Source: Bacteroidia bacterium (GTDB lineage: Bacteria; Bacteroidota; Bacteroidia; CAIKAF01). Taken from it: 64,000 nucleotides of DNA. Of the stretch, positions 29,083 to 39,500 are shown piece after piece. The DNA is taken from contig JAUHWY010000003.1 in the NCBI GenBank assembly GCA_030427255.1, positions 1-64,000 on the forward strand, given 5' to 3'. Position numbers and translations under genes: made by a program. How positions within the stretch are numbered: the stretch's first letter is position 1; each line of letters starts with the position of its first letter. The notes below the pieces were generated by a model. The model was given only the letters and a program-made list of their open reading frames with translations. It ran no database searches and had not been told where the DNA came from.

Positions 29083-30132
29083 TTAAAGAATAAGCATGGC
29101 GTCGCCGTAGGTAAGAAAGCGATACTTTTCCTTAATGGCCGTTTTGTAAGCTTCATGGGTCAACTCTAAGCCCGCAAAGGCCGCCACCATCATGAACAAC
29201 GTAGACTCAGACCGGTGGAAATTGGTAAGCAGGCTGTCGGCCACGCTAAAATCGTAAGGCGGGAAAATGAACTTATTGGTCCAACCTTGATAGGTTTTAA
29301 GCAAGCCCTCGGTGGAAACAGAGGTCTCAATGGCGCGCATAACCGAAGTATCTACGGCGCAAACCCGGCCTTTGTTTCTGATCGATTGATTCACAATATC
29401 CACCGCCTGCTGGTTGACCATGCATTCCTCCGAATCCATTTTATGTTTGGTCAGGTCTTCTACTTCGACCGGTCTAAATGCTCCAAGGCCCAAATGCAGG
29501 GTTATTTCCGCAAAGTTTATGCCTTTAAGCTCCATACGCTTCATGAGCTCACGGCTTAAATGCAAACCGCCTACAGGGGCAGCCACAGCGCCTTCTACCT
29601 TGGCATAAATGGTTTGGTAACGTTCCCGGTCCTCCGCTTCGGTAGGTCGGTCAATATAGCGTGGCAGGGGCGTTTCGCCCAATTGCGCTAAAATATCTTT
29701 GAACTCATCGTGCGTTCCATCGAATAAAAACCGAAGGGTGCGACCTCTGCTGGTGGTATTGTCGATTACTTCGGCCACCAACATATCGTCTTCGCCGAAA
29801 TACAATTTATTTCCAATGCGGATTTTTCGGGCGGGATCAACCAATACATCCCACAATTTGCTTTCACGGTCGAGTTCGCGAAGCAAAAACACCTCAATTT
29901 GGGCTCCGGTTTTTTCTTTATTCCCATACAAACGGGCAGGAAACACGCGGGTATTGTTTAGAATCATGCAATCCCCTTCATCGAAATAGTCAACCAAATC
30001 TTTGACCAATTTATGCTCGATGGTTCCCTTGTCGCGGTGCACCACCATCATGCGTGCATCGTCGCGGTGGGGTGTGGGATGCTGGGCAAAAAGTTCAACG
30101 GGTTCTTTGTACCTGAATTGAGATAATTTCAT
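29083..30132 (-). CDS. queA: S-adenosylmethionine:tRNA ribosyltransferase-isomerase
   Basis: [73 protein letters not shown]. Confidence 0.96.
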   Translation of the reverse strand: MKLSQFRYKEPVELFAQHPTPHRDDARMMVVHRDKGTIEHKLVKDLVDYFDEGDCMILNNTRVFPARLYGNKEKTGAQIEVFLLRELDRESKLWDVLVDPARKIRIGNKLYFGEDDMLVAEVIDNTTSRGRTLRFLFDGTHDEFKDILAQLGETPLPRYIDRPTEAEDRERYQTIYAKVEGAVAAPVGGLHLSRELMKRMELKGINFAEITLHLGLGAFRPVEVEDLTKHKMDSEECMVNQQAVDIVNQSIRNKGRVCAVDTSVMRAIETSVSTEGLLKTYQGWTNKFIFPPYDFSVADSLLTNFHRSESTLFMMVAAFAGLELTHEAYKTAIKEKYRFLTYGDAMLIL

Positions 30133-30171
30133 GCGGCTTCCTGCTCTGTTTATTAGGCCGCCAAAGATAAG

Positions 30172-30201
30172 AAAAAGGAGCGTAGCTTAAGGCTCCTTTT
30201 T
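30172..30201 (-). terminator. Terminator hairpin overlapping the truB stop codon
   Basis: AAAAAGGAGC-GTAGCTTAAG-GCTCCTTTTT; truB stop (TTA on plus, 30187-30189) is in the loop. Confidence 0.75.
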
Positions 30202-30906
30202 GACCTCTGTTTTGGCTGTGGTTTCGGCATGGGCTAAAGCCTCTTTAAACCCTTCCATAGTCATGGCTTCTTTTAGCTGAAACTGCCCTACTGCTGTGCG
30301 CAGCAGGCCACTCATAAGCGCACCACAACCCAAATACTCTCCCATATCCCTAGCCAGCGACCGAATGTAGGTACCCTTGGAACAATGAATGTGCAGCTCC
30401 AGCTCCGGCCATTGGTAGCGGAGCAATTCCAAAGAATAAATCTCTATGGGCGCAGGACGCATTTCTACATGCTGTCCTTTACGAGCCAATTTGAACGCCC
30501 GCTTGCCATCGATTTTTTTGGCCGAAAACACGGGTGGCAGCTGCATTTGAACTCCGGTAAAATGCTCCAAAGCTTCCCAAAGCTTAGCTTCTTTAGGCGG
30601 CAACGCATCAAGCACCGGCTCCGGATCGGTCTCCAAATCGTCGCTGGGACTGGTTTGCCCTAAACGAAATGTGGCCCGATATTGCTTGTCTTGGGCCGTA
30701 AGCTCCATAGCTTTACGGGTTGCTTTTCCTGTGCAAATTACCATAAGCCCTTCAGCTAGAGGATCTAAGGTTCCGGCATGCCCCACCTTAATTTTGGGCG
30801 TTCCCGGCTCCTGAATGCGCTTGCGTACAAACTTCACCAAGCCAAAAGAGCTCATTTTTGGAGGTTTATGAAAGAGCAAGACCTCCCCTTCTCTAAAATG
30901 CCACAT
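30187..30906 (-). CDS. truB: tRNA pseudouridine(55) synthase
   Basis: FREGEVLLFHKPPKMSSFGLVKFVRKRI; VGHAGTLDPLAEGLMVICTGKATR; start at MWHFREG rather than the ORF-track N-terminus. Confidence 0.95.
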   Translation of the reverse strand: MWHFREGEVLLFHKPPKMSSFGLVKFVRKRIQEPGTPKIKVGHAGTLDPLAEGLMVICTGKATRKAMELTAQDKQYRATFRLGQTSPSDDLETDPEPVLDALPPKEAKLWEALEHFTGVQMQLPPVFSAKKIDGKRAFKLARKGQHVEMRPAPIEIYSLELLRYQWPELELHIHCSKGTYIRSLARDMGEYLGCGALMSGLLRTAVGQFQLKEAMTMEGFKEALAHAETTAKTEVKKEP

Positions 30907-30939
30907 GGGACAAAGATACGAGACCGAAGGCTTTTTTGA

Positions 30940-31355
30940 TTTTGGGCCCCGGGCGGGCTGCCTGCTGCAAATCCTCGCCCGGAGGCTAAGGGCTGCCGCA
31001 GCTCCGGGTGCCCCCGAAGTGTCGGGGGCATCCTCGCTTGCGGCATCCCTAAGCCTCCGTGCTGTGGGTTTTTCGCGGCATCCCTGGGCCTTGAGCCCCT
31101 CTTCCATGTTGGGAACAATACACCTTATAGAATTACGGGCTAGGGACCGCACGAAAACCCCTTGCAGGCGAAAGGTTGCAGACCCATGGGCCCCGGACGT
31201 GGAGCGCATGCGAACGCTCCGAGGCCCTTGGGGCTGCCCTTGAGCCAAAAGGAGTTGCAGTAAGGGCCCGGCGGGCCTCTTTTCATAGCTCCGGAAGAAC
31301 GAAAAACTCACTAAATAAGAGCCTTGCTAAGTGCTGCAATAAGGCCCGGGCCCTA
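30940..31355. repeat. Composite GC-rich palindromic intergenic region (probably two copies of the element family)
   Basis: Plus strand TTTTGGGCCCCGGGCGGGCTGCCTGCTGCAAATCCTCGCCC...; minus strand from lysC stop TAGGCTAGGGCCCGGGCCTTATTGCAGC; internal GTGCCCCCGAAGTGTCGGGGGCAT hairpin. Confidence 0.55.
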
Positions 31356-31357
31356 GC

Positions 31358-32653
31358 CTAAACCTCTTCTTCAAACAACAGGCGCCACGTATTCGCATTG
31401 CGCTGCTCCATGCGAAGTTGGCCCATGCCCCGCAGTTTTGGCTCCTGTTTTAAATCTCCTGCCTGATATACCGTTATGAGTATCATTGGTTTATGCATAG
31501 TAAAGTTCCAGCCTTTAGCCAGGGCCTGCTCTGCCAAGGAGTCGAGCCTGCGGCTTTCGCCCTCTACGCAAAGCTCTATTCTTAAGGCGCTGTTTTGCAC
31601 CATATGCACTTTAATCCTATGCTCATGAAGCAACTGTAAAGCTTCGCTAAGCAAACCTTCAGTAGCGAATCTAAAATCGTCTTGATACATGGTGAGCAAG
31701 GCTTGGCCGCGCTTAACGATATAGCAGGGCTTGGCCGGGGATTTGGTGCGTGTAGACACCCGGGTTCCCGGCGCCTCCGGCTCCACAAAAGACTTCACCT
31801 CCAAAGGAATACCCGCATCGTGGAGCGGCTGCAAGGTTTTGGGATGTATCACCGTAGCTCCAAAATAGGCCATTTCTATAGCGTCTTGATAAGAGAGCTC
31901 CGGCAGCAGCTCAGGCGCGTCGAATTCCTTGGGATCGCCATTAAGCACACCCTGCACGTCCTTCCAAATGGTCATGCATTTCGCTTCGAGGCAATAGCTC
32001 AAAATGGCAGCAGAATAATCCGAACCCTCCCTACCTAAGGTTGTTGTCTTTCCTTCTAAAGTAGCCCCAATGAAACCCTGGGTTAACACAAGGGGGGCCT
32101 TTGGACGGCTAAACAGGGGCGTTAAGTGCCGCCGCACCAAGTGTGCCGTACCGGACCAGTTCACCTTGGCTTCGCGCCATGTGGCGTCGGTGCGGATAAG
32201 CTGCCGAGCGTCGAACCAAGCTACAGGAATTTTATTCAACTCAAGCCAGTCTGCCAAAATTAAGGTAGAAACCTGCTCACCTAAGGAGACCACTTGGTCG
32301 TACAGAAAATCAAAATCCAACCGATCTCTTTGCTCCAACCAGTCCAAGGCTTCGGTGAGTAGGGTATCGATTTTTCGGAGCAATAGGTCCGGTTCGGGAA
32401 ACAAGCTAGTAACGATGTCGGCATGAAAATCATAGACTTGCCGCCAAGCCCTTTGGCAAGCAGGGTCTTTGGCATCCGAAAAACGAAGCAAGGCTTCCAA
32501 ACCATTGGTAGTTTTGCCCATGGCAGACACCACCAAAACCAAGTGATGGTGCTGCGGTCTTTGCTCCAACAAACCTAACACATTGCGCAGGGCCTCTGCA
32601 TTCCGGACCGAAGCCCCACCTAATTTGTAGACCAAAACCGGCATAGGTTTCAT
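31358..32653 (-). CDS. lysC: Aspartate kinase
   Basis: VYKLGGASVRNAEALRNV; VVSAMGKTTNGLEALL; TLGREGSDYSAAIL; DVQGVLNGDP. Confidence 0.94.
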   Translation of the reverse strand: MKPMPVLVYKLGGASVRNAEALRNVLGLLEQRPQHHHLVLVVSAMGKTTNGLEALLRFSDAKDPACQRAWRQVYDFHADIVTSLFPEPDLLLRKIDTLLTEALDWLEQRDRLDFDFLYDQVVSLGEQVSTLILADWLELNKIPVAWFDARQLIRTDATWREAKVNWSGTAHLVRRHLTPLFSRPKAPLVLTQGFIGATLEGKTTTLGREGSDYSAAILSYCLEAKCMTIWKDVQGVLNGDPKEFDAPELLPELSYQDAIEMAYFGATVIHPKTLQPLHDAGIPLEVKSFVEPEAPGTRVSTRTKSPAKPCYIVKRGQALLTMYQDDFRFATEGLLSEALQLLHEHRIKVHMVQNSALRIELCVEGESRRLDSLAEQALAKGWNFTMHKPMILITVYQAGDLKQEPKLRGMGQLRMEQRNANTWRLLFEEEV

Positions 32654-33117
32654 GGGAGCAGTTTTTGGGTTGAAATAGACATATTGATCCAAGTAGGGTC
32701 AGCGGATGCGCCCATTTTCGTGTAAAAATCTATGGCCGGTTGGTTCCAATCCAGCACCTGCCATTGCAAATAAGGCATGTGTTGTTCTTGGGCAAATTTC
32801 GCTGCTGTTCTAAACAGCTGAAGCGCCATACCACGGCCTCTAAATTCGGGGAGCACAAACACATCTTCTACGTAAAGCACAGGGCCGCGCCAAGTAGAGA
32901 ATCGACGATAGGCCAGCAGGAAGGCAGGAATTTCAGTTCCGGTATCCACCACCCAAGCCCAAAAAAAAGGAGGGTCAGAGAAGCCCCAGTCCTTTAGGGC
33001 TTGCACTTGCACCTCTACGGCATGAGGCTCTTTTTCGTAAATGGCCAATTGCTGAATGAGGTGCAACACATTTGGCATATCTTCCGGACCTGCTGCCCGA
33101 ACTTTCCAGTGCTCCAT
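32650..33117 (-). CDS. GNAT family N-acetyltransferase
   Basis: VRAAGPEDMPNVLHLIQQLAIYEKEP; YVEDVFVLPEFRGRGMALQLF; WNQPAIDFYTKMGA. Confidence 0.93.
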   Translation of the reverse strand: MEHWKVRAAGPEDMPNVLHLIQQLAIYEKEPHAVEVQVQALKDWGFSDPPFFWAWVVDTGTEIPAFLLAYRRFSTWRGPVLYVEDVFVLPEFRGRGMALQLFRTAAKFAQEQHMPYLQWQVLDWNQPAIDFYTKMGASADPTWINMSISTQKLLP

Positions 33118-33309
33118 AAAGTCAAAGATACATTGGCGAAGCCAAATCAAGGCAGCCGGACAGGCCTTTATACGCAAAGCGGCAGCATGGTATGGCGCAC
33201 CGTTGGGCGTCAATTGAGCAGCCAAAAGGGCAAGCCGTGTAAGATTTTTGTTTTTCTTTGCAGGAAATTCACACAGATTTAACCTACTGTCGAGAAACGC
33301 CAACCAGTC

Positions 33310-34344
33310 ATGGGACCGAACAAGTTTAGCCGGGAAGTCATTACCCTAACGGAATTTATCATTGCCCGTCAAAAGGATTTTCCCTTTGCAAAGGGAGACC
33401 TTACCTCCTTACTTAACGACATTGCCGTTGCGGCGAAAATTGTCACCAGAGAAGTAAGAAAAGCAGGCCTTGTGGACATTCTGGGAGAAGCGGGAGCGGA
33501 AAATATTCAAGGTGAGTCCCAAAAAAAGTTGGATGTATATGCCAACGAGCAGTTTATTTCGGCCCTTAGGCACGGGGGGGTGGCATGCGGTGTAGCCTCA
33601 GAAGAAAACGACGATTTCATAGGTTTTGATGAGCAATTTTACACCGGAACTACTTATGTGGTGGCCATGGATCCTTTGGACGGAAGCTCCAATATTGATG
33701 TAAATGTCTCCATAGGTACCATATTTTCCATTTACCGCACGCTGGAACCCAACCGCAGTGCCAGTTTGGAAGATTTCTTACAAGCAGGCACCGAGTTGGT
33801 GGCCGCAGGCTATGTTATTTACGGCTCTTCCACCATGTTGGTCTACACCACCGGTAGAGGCGTAAACGGCTTTACCTTAGACCCCTCGATTGGGGAGTTT
33901 TGCTTGAGTCATCCGGACATAAAAATGCCGGAAACCGGCAGCATATATTCTATAAACGAAGGCAATTATAAAGCGTTTAGCGAAGGGGTACAGCACTATT
34001 TAAACTGGTGCAAAGGCATAGGCGAGGACGCCCCTGAAAAACCTTTGACCGGTCGATATATAGGCAGTTTGGTGGCGGATTTTCACCGCAATCTCATCAA
34101 AGGAGGAATTTACATGTACCCGCCTACCAAATCGGCACCCAAAGGAAAGCTGCGTTTGCTGTACGAATGTGCCCCGCTGGCCTTTATTGTTGAACAAGCA
34201 GGAGGTATGGCCACCGATGGACACCGAAGAATTATGGAGTATACGCCCCGGGAGTTGCATCAACGGGTGCCCTATTTTGTAGGTTCCAAAAATTTGGTTG
34301 AGAAAGCCATGGAGTTCCTCAAGCAGGAAATCGAAGCAAGCTGA
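33310..34344 (+). CDS. fbp: Class I fructose-1,6-bisphosphatase
   Basis: [52 protein letters not shown]. Confidence 0.97.
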   Translation: MGPNKFSREVITLTEFIIARQKDFPFAKGDLTSLLNDIAVAAKIVTREVRKAGLVDILGEAGAENIQGESQKKLDVYANEQFISALRHGGVACGVASEENDDFIGFDEQFYTGTTYVVAMDPLDGSSNIDVNVSIGTIFSIYRTLEPNRSASLEDFLQAGTELVAAGYVIYGSSTMLVYTTGRGVNGFTLDPSIGEFCLSHPDIKMPETGSIYSINEGNYKAFSEGVQHYLNWCKGIGEDAPEKPLTGRYIGSLVADFHRNLIKGGIYMYPPTKSAPKGKLRLLYECAPLAFIVEQAGGMATDGHRRIMEYTPRELHQRVPYFVGSKNLVEKAMEFLKQEIEAS

Positions 34345-34475
34345 GCTTGGATAGCCCAAATTAAGCCGGCTGAGCGCTTCCCTCGAGAAATTTTTTCAGG
34401 CTCATATTCAGCGATTTAACAAAAAAGCTTTTTAATCTATAGTATATACTAATAAACAAGGGGTTGATCAAGCGC

Positions 34476-34506
34476 TTGCGCAAATAAACCCAGGGTGCTA
34501 TATTTG
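34476..34506 (+). promoter_or_regulatory. Predicted Bacteroidota promoter (TTG-N20-TATATTTG)
   Basis: TTG at 34476-34478, TATATTTG at 34499-34506. Confidence 0.55.
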
Positions 34507-34588
34507 TATTGCGAGCAAACATAAATAAGGGTTAAAGTCTTGGTGAAACCGACACGTTGTTGGACACCATCACTTAAATTCAGTTGTT

Positions 34589-35044
34589 ATGTTGTTATCT
34601 GTGTTTTCGTTTTTGTTGTGGTTTGGGCAAGCTCAAGCGTCCCTACCATCTGCCGAGCAGGAGTTAGCGCATCCGGAAAAGACCCGGATAGAATTTCACA
34701 TTGTATTTGGGAAGTACCGTCCGGAGATTGACGATTGCAAAGGCTTTGGCGTTTGCGATTTTCGCTTGGTTGTGGTTGGAGGCATCTCCGCTGATGAGCA
34801 AAATGCTTTGGCTACCGGCGAAGTAGATGGGAAAGGGAAACTGGTATTGAGTTTTGCACGTAGATCAGGACTTAGCGATTCGGCGTACCGAAAGTACTTT
34901 GCACGAGGTATTTTCTTAGTGGAAGCCGATTACCCGGTTTCAGAGAGCATCTGCAGCAAACTTGGCCTACGAAGAGGCTATGTAATAAAAGCCGGAAAAT
35001 ACCCGGTGAAAGAAGAAGGTAATTTGGTAAAGATAACCTTATGA
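34589..35044 (+). CDS. Hypothetical secreted protein
   Basis: ORF 151 aa, signal peptide MLLSVFSFLLWFGQAQA; promoter upstream; 4-nt overlap with next gene. Confidence 0.65.
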   Translation: MLLSVFSFLLWFGQAQASLPSAEQELAHPEKTRIEFHIVFGKYRPEIDDCKGFGVCDFRLVVVGGISADEQNALATGEVDGKGKLVLSFARRSGLSDSAYRKYFARGIFLVEADYPVSESICSKLGLRRGYVIKAGKYPVKEEGNLVKITL

Positions 35045-35604
35045 AACCCTGCATACGAGCAGCCCTCGGGCTGCTCGTTTCTTTGGTCCTTCTAGCCTCT
35101 TGCCAATCCATAATGGGTCGGATGGCAGGCATTACCAAGCCCAAAGAAATGAGCAAGTCTGAGCTATTGAGTTGCATAAATGCCTTGAATTGGCCCCAAG
35201 ACGAAGTACTTTACATGACCCAAAAGGGCTGGCATCGTTACTTCAGCACCGAAGGGTATCTTCCACAAGTATTTGTATTTCGACCCGACGGCTGGCTAAG
35301 CTTTAAACGGGGAGGCCAAAACTGCGACAAGTCTTTTATGGATTTTGTGCCAACCATAAACCAAGGCACACTTCCGGTACACCAAGATTCGATGCATATC
35401 AAGGACTGGTGGCCGGAGTGGAGAAGCTTAAAGGACAGTTCTGCTACAGCCCCACCAAACGATATTGTATTGGTAAGCTTTTGGGCAAATTTTGCACGGC
35501 CGGTCTCGGTCTGGACCGAAAGGGTAGACAGCATCTGCAAAGCAGATCAGTTGCCCCTTCGGTTTTACCGAGTCAATGCCGACCCTATAGGCTGGAAACC
35601 CTAA
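35041..35604 (+). CDS. Hypothetical lipoprotein
   Basis: MKPCIRAALGLLVSLVLLASCQS lipobox. Confidence 0.7.
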   Translation: MKPCIRAALGLLVSLVLLASCQSIMGRMAGITKPKEMSKSELLSCINALNWPQDEVLYMTQKGWHRYFSTEGYLPQVFVFRPDGWLSFKRGGQNCDKSFMDFVPTINQGTLPVHQDSMHIKDWWPEWRSLKDSSATAPPNDIVLVSFWANFARPVSVWTERVDSICKADQLPLRFYRVNADPIGWKP

Positions 35605-36503
35605 ACCTTGGGCTTTGGCCTCCTTGGAAGCCAAGTGAATGGTTTAGCTTATTGGCTCGAGCCACCGACAGCAGCAGCCAGGCAAAAACAAAGCACTTTT
35701 GGGTCCTGCATCCATCATTGCAATGGCAAAGCAGGCACCATTGGGAGCAATCGAACGAGGTGTTATGGGAGCTTCAACCCGGTTGGGAATTCCGGTACCG
35801 ACCAGAGGGGAGTATTCGCTCCTGGGAATGGCAAGTAGAACTTGAGCAACGGTTTAGAATACGCTGGATTCCTGACAGTTTAGTGGAAATAAACGAAGAC
35901 CATTGGCACTTGCAAGCACAATTGGACAAAAGTTTTGCTCATCAACAGCTGTTTTGGAGCCAGCAGGGGCGTCTAGAAAGCAAGGCGCTACCCGCAGCTT
36001 GGAAAGACGGAATGCATGGCCAAAGCGACCTAGAGTTTCCCTTCCCCTATGCCATGAATCCGGGCATATTCGCCTTCGACTCCGGAATTCGTTGGGAAGC
36101 TCCTCCCATGTGGGATTTGCGCTTGGGAATTAGCGGTGGAAAATTCAGTTGGATAAGCGACGCATCGCTGTGGACAAGATTTCCCGACGAAGATCAAATT
36201 TTTGGCATGGAAAGGCCGCAGCATTGGCGCTTTGACTATGGGTGTTCTGCACAAATACAGTGGCTTTGGGAGCCTAAGCCCTCTTGGAAAATCGAATTAA
36301 GGTCAAGGGCTTTTTACGGTTTTAATGAGGGTGCACAATGGAGTTTGGAAAGCGAAAAAAATCTGCAATGGAATCCTTGGCACCGTCTAGCCTTTGCTTG
36401 GGTAAGTCGCTGGCTATATCAGCCCTTGGTTTATCAGCACCACCAATGGATGATGGAATGGCGTTTGGGCTATATTTTGGGCAGCAAAGACAGCAGTCCT
36501 TGA
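35409..36503 (+). CDS. Tryptophan-rich, beta-barrel-like protein; true start uncertain (probably near 35600)
   Basis: Open frame to 36503 with alternating aromatic pattern (WDLRLGISGGKFSWISDASLW..., WRLGYILG); no ATG near the preceding stop, first ~65 codons overlap the upstream lipoprotein gene. Confidence 0.5.
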   Translation: MAGVEKLKGQFCYSPTKRYCIGKLLGKFCTAGLGLDRKGRQHLQSRSVAPSVLPSQCRPYRLETLNLGLWPPWKPSEWFSLLARATDSSSQAKTKHFWVLHPSLQWQSRHHWEQSNEVLWELQPGWEFRYRPEGSIRSWEWQVELEQRFRIRWIPDSLVEINEDHWHLQAQLDKSFAHQQLFWSQQGRLESKALPAAWKDGMHGQSDLEFPFPYAMNPGIFAFDSGIRWEAPPMWDLRLGISGGKFSWISDASLWTRFPDEDQIFGMERPQHWRFDYGCSAQIQWLWEPKPSWKIELRSRAFYGFNEGAQWSLESEKNLQWNPWHRLAFAWVSRWLYQPLVYQHHQWMMEWRLGYILGSKDSSP

Positions 36504-36573
36504 TAGAGAAAAGCCTTAAAGGCTCCCAAAAAAGCTTTTGCTTTCCTAGGCTTGTGTATTTTCGCAGCACATC

Positions 36574-39500
36574 ATGGAAAATTCGCTCGCTGCAATTACC
36601 GAAGCCTGGGGCCAGTGGCTCAGACAACAACTTCCGGCACAAACTTGGGCACAAAAAGGCGTACAGATTCAAATTAAAGGACACACCGGCAGCGCTTTGG
36701 CCTTTGCCATGGAAGCTGTGGCCGGTCAAAGCCAAAAGCCTCAGCTTATGGTTGCCCAAGACCGGGAAGAAGCCGCTTATTTGTTCAATGATTTGCAGGC
36801 TTTGGTGGGGAACCAAGCAGTCTTCTTTCCGGAAAGTTACCGAAGGGCCTACGATGTAGAAGAAACCGACAATGGCAACATCATGCTGCGCACAGAGGCC
36901 TTGAACCTCATTGGGCAGGGCAAAGCTTCTATAATGGTTAGCTATCCGGAGGCCCTATCCGAAAAAGTGCTTGCTCCTCAAACGCTCAAAAGCAGTCGAC
37001 ATACCCTAAGCCTGGGGGACCCCTTAGACATGGATTTTTTGACGGATTTGTTGATTGAATTTGATTTTGAGCGGGAGGATTTTGTTTATGAGCCCGGTCA
37101 ATTTGCGCTGCGGGGTGGACTTATGGACGTTTTCTCCTACGCCATGGACCAGCCTGTGCGCATTGAATTTGATGGGGACTCCATAGGAAGTTTACGGACC
37201 TTTGATCCGGAAAGCCAATTGTCGACAGGAAGTCTCAGTCAGGCAGATTTGGTTCCTAGCATAGAGCGCAAACTGGAACACGAGTCAAGGATTGGTCTGA
37301 TTGATTTTTTCCCTGTTGCTCCTTTGCTTTGGACCTTCTCAACGGAGGCCTTGGAAGAAAGGTTACAGAGCCGCTTTGCAGAGGCTCAAGACCGCTTTGA
37401 AACACTGGATGGCCCTGTAAAAAGACAACAGCCTGATCAGCTTTACCTAAGCGCGGAAGCATGGCGCCACTGCAGCCAAGATTTAGTAAAGCTGCACTTT
37501 GGGAAGGCCGAAAATCAAGGGGTATTGTTGGACTTAAATTGTAGACCTCCTGCCCAAATTCACAAAAATTTTGCTTTGTTGAAGGACCGCTGGGAATGGC
37601 TTAAAGAGCAAAACCAGCGTATCTTTTTAATGAGCGACCAAGAAAAGCAAAGAGGCCGCTTGTTTACCATTTTGGGCGAGCAGTTTCCCGAGTGGAACCC
37701 AAAGGAGCTAATAGACATAGTTTCGACCGGTATTCGGGGAGGCTTTGAAGCTCCGGATTTAGGATTGGCCATTTACACCGACCACGAAATCTTTGATAAG
37801 TACAGGAGATTTAAGCTAAAGGCTAGATTTAGCAAGGAGCAAGCCGTTTCTATTAAGGAGTTGGCCCAATTGCAACCGGGGGATTATGTAACCCATATTG
37901 ATCATGGTGTTTGCCAGTTTGCCGGTTTGGAGAAGCAAAGGATTGGTCAAAAAGTACAAGAGGTAATTAAGTTGGTCTTTAAGGACGGAGATTCCGTGTT
38001 TGTGAGCATACACAGCTTGCACCGCATTAGTCGTTACAGCGGCAAGGACGGAAAACAGCCAAGTTTGTCTAAGTTGGGCAGTCAGGCTTGGTCAAAATTA
38101 AAAGCCAAGGCAAAATCCAGGGTCAAAGAGCTGGCCTTTGACCTTTTAAAATTATATGCTCGGCGCAAGCAAGAAAAAGGCTTTGCTTTTGGTGCTGACA
38201 CTTACCTAATGCACGAATTGGAGGCCTCCTTTCCCTTTGAAGAAACACCGGATCAGGCCCAAGCCATTGCTGATGTAAAAGCAGACATGGAACGCCCCTA
38301 CCCTATGGATCGGCTGGTTTGCGGCGACGTAGGTTTTGGCAAAACCGAGGTAGCGCTCCGTGCGGCCTTTAAAGCGGTTTGTGACGGCAAACAAGTGGCC
38401 GTATTGGTTCCCACCACTATTTTGGCACTTCAGCATTTCAAGACCTTTAAAAAACGCATGGAAGGGCTTCCGGTATCTATTGACTACATTAATCGATTCC
38501 GAAGTACAGCCCAGCAAAAAGAAAGTTTGGCAGCCTTAGCCGATGGCCGTTTAGACATACTCATTGGCACCCATCGCATTATTGGCAAGGATGTAAAGTT
38601 CAAAGACTTGGGACTCCTGATTGTAGATGAGGAACAAAAGTTCGGTGTAAGCGCCAAAGAAAAACTCAAAACGCTACGGGTAAATGTAGACACGCTCACC
38701 ATGACCGCGACGCCCATTCCCCGGACCTTGCAATTCAGCTTACTTGGCGCACGTGACCTATCCGTTATACGTACTCCACCCCACAACCGTTACCCTGTCA
38801 TTACCGAAATCAAAGGTTTCAACGAAGCCTTTATTAGGGATGCCCTTTTGTATGAATTGGGAAGAAATGGGCAAGTCTTCTTTTTGCATAACCGGGTAAG
38901 CAACCTTCCCGAAATAGCCGGCATGCTTCAACGCTTGGTTCCCGATGCCAAAATCCGCTATGCCCATGGCCAAATGGACGGAAAGGAGCTAGAAGGCATA
39001 ATGCTCGATTTTATTGAGGGAGATTTTGACGTACTGGTTTCTACATCCATTATTGAAAACGGCTTGGACGTACCCAACGCCAATACCATGATTATTAATC
39101 AGGCACACACCCACGGCTTAAGTGATTTGCACCAAATGCGCGGGCGCGTTGGCAGAGGAAATCGAAAAGCCTTTTGCTACCTTATTACTCCTCCATTTTA
39201 CGGTCTTCCCCAAGAAAGCCGAAGACGTTTGCAAGCCTTGGTTGAATTTTCGGATTTGGGAAGTGGGTTTAACATTGCCATGAAAGACCTGGATATTCGC
39301 GGAGCCGGGGATTTACTGGGGGCAGAACAAAGTGGCTTTGTACACGAAATGGGCTACGAAACCTACCAGCGCATCTTAGCAGAGGCTGTTCAGGAGCTTA
39401 AGGAAGAGTCTTTTAAGGAGACCTTCAAGGAGGAACTAGAAAGCCAAGCCCACCAATGGGCTCAGGATTGTCAAATAGATACCGACATGGCGCTTTTGCT

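Noticed and set aside
30907-31311. N-terminal extension of the TruB ORF
   Set aside because: Runs through the GC-rich intergenic element; conserved TruB begins at MWHFREGEV.
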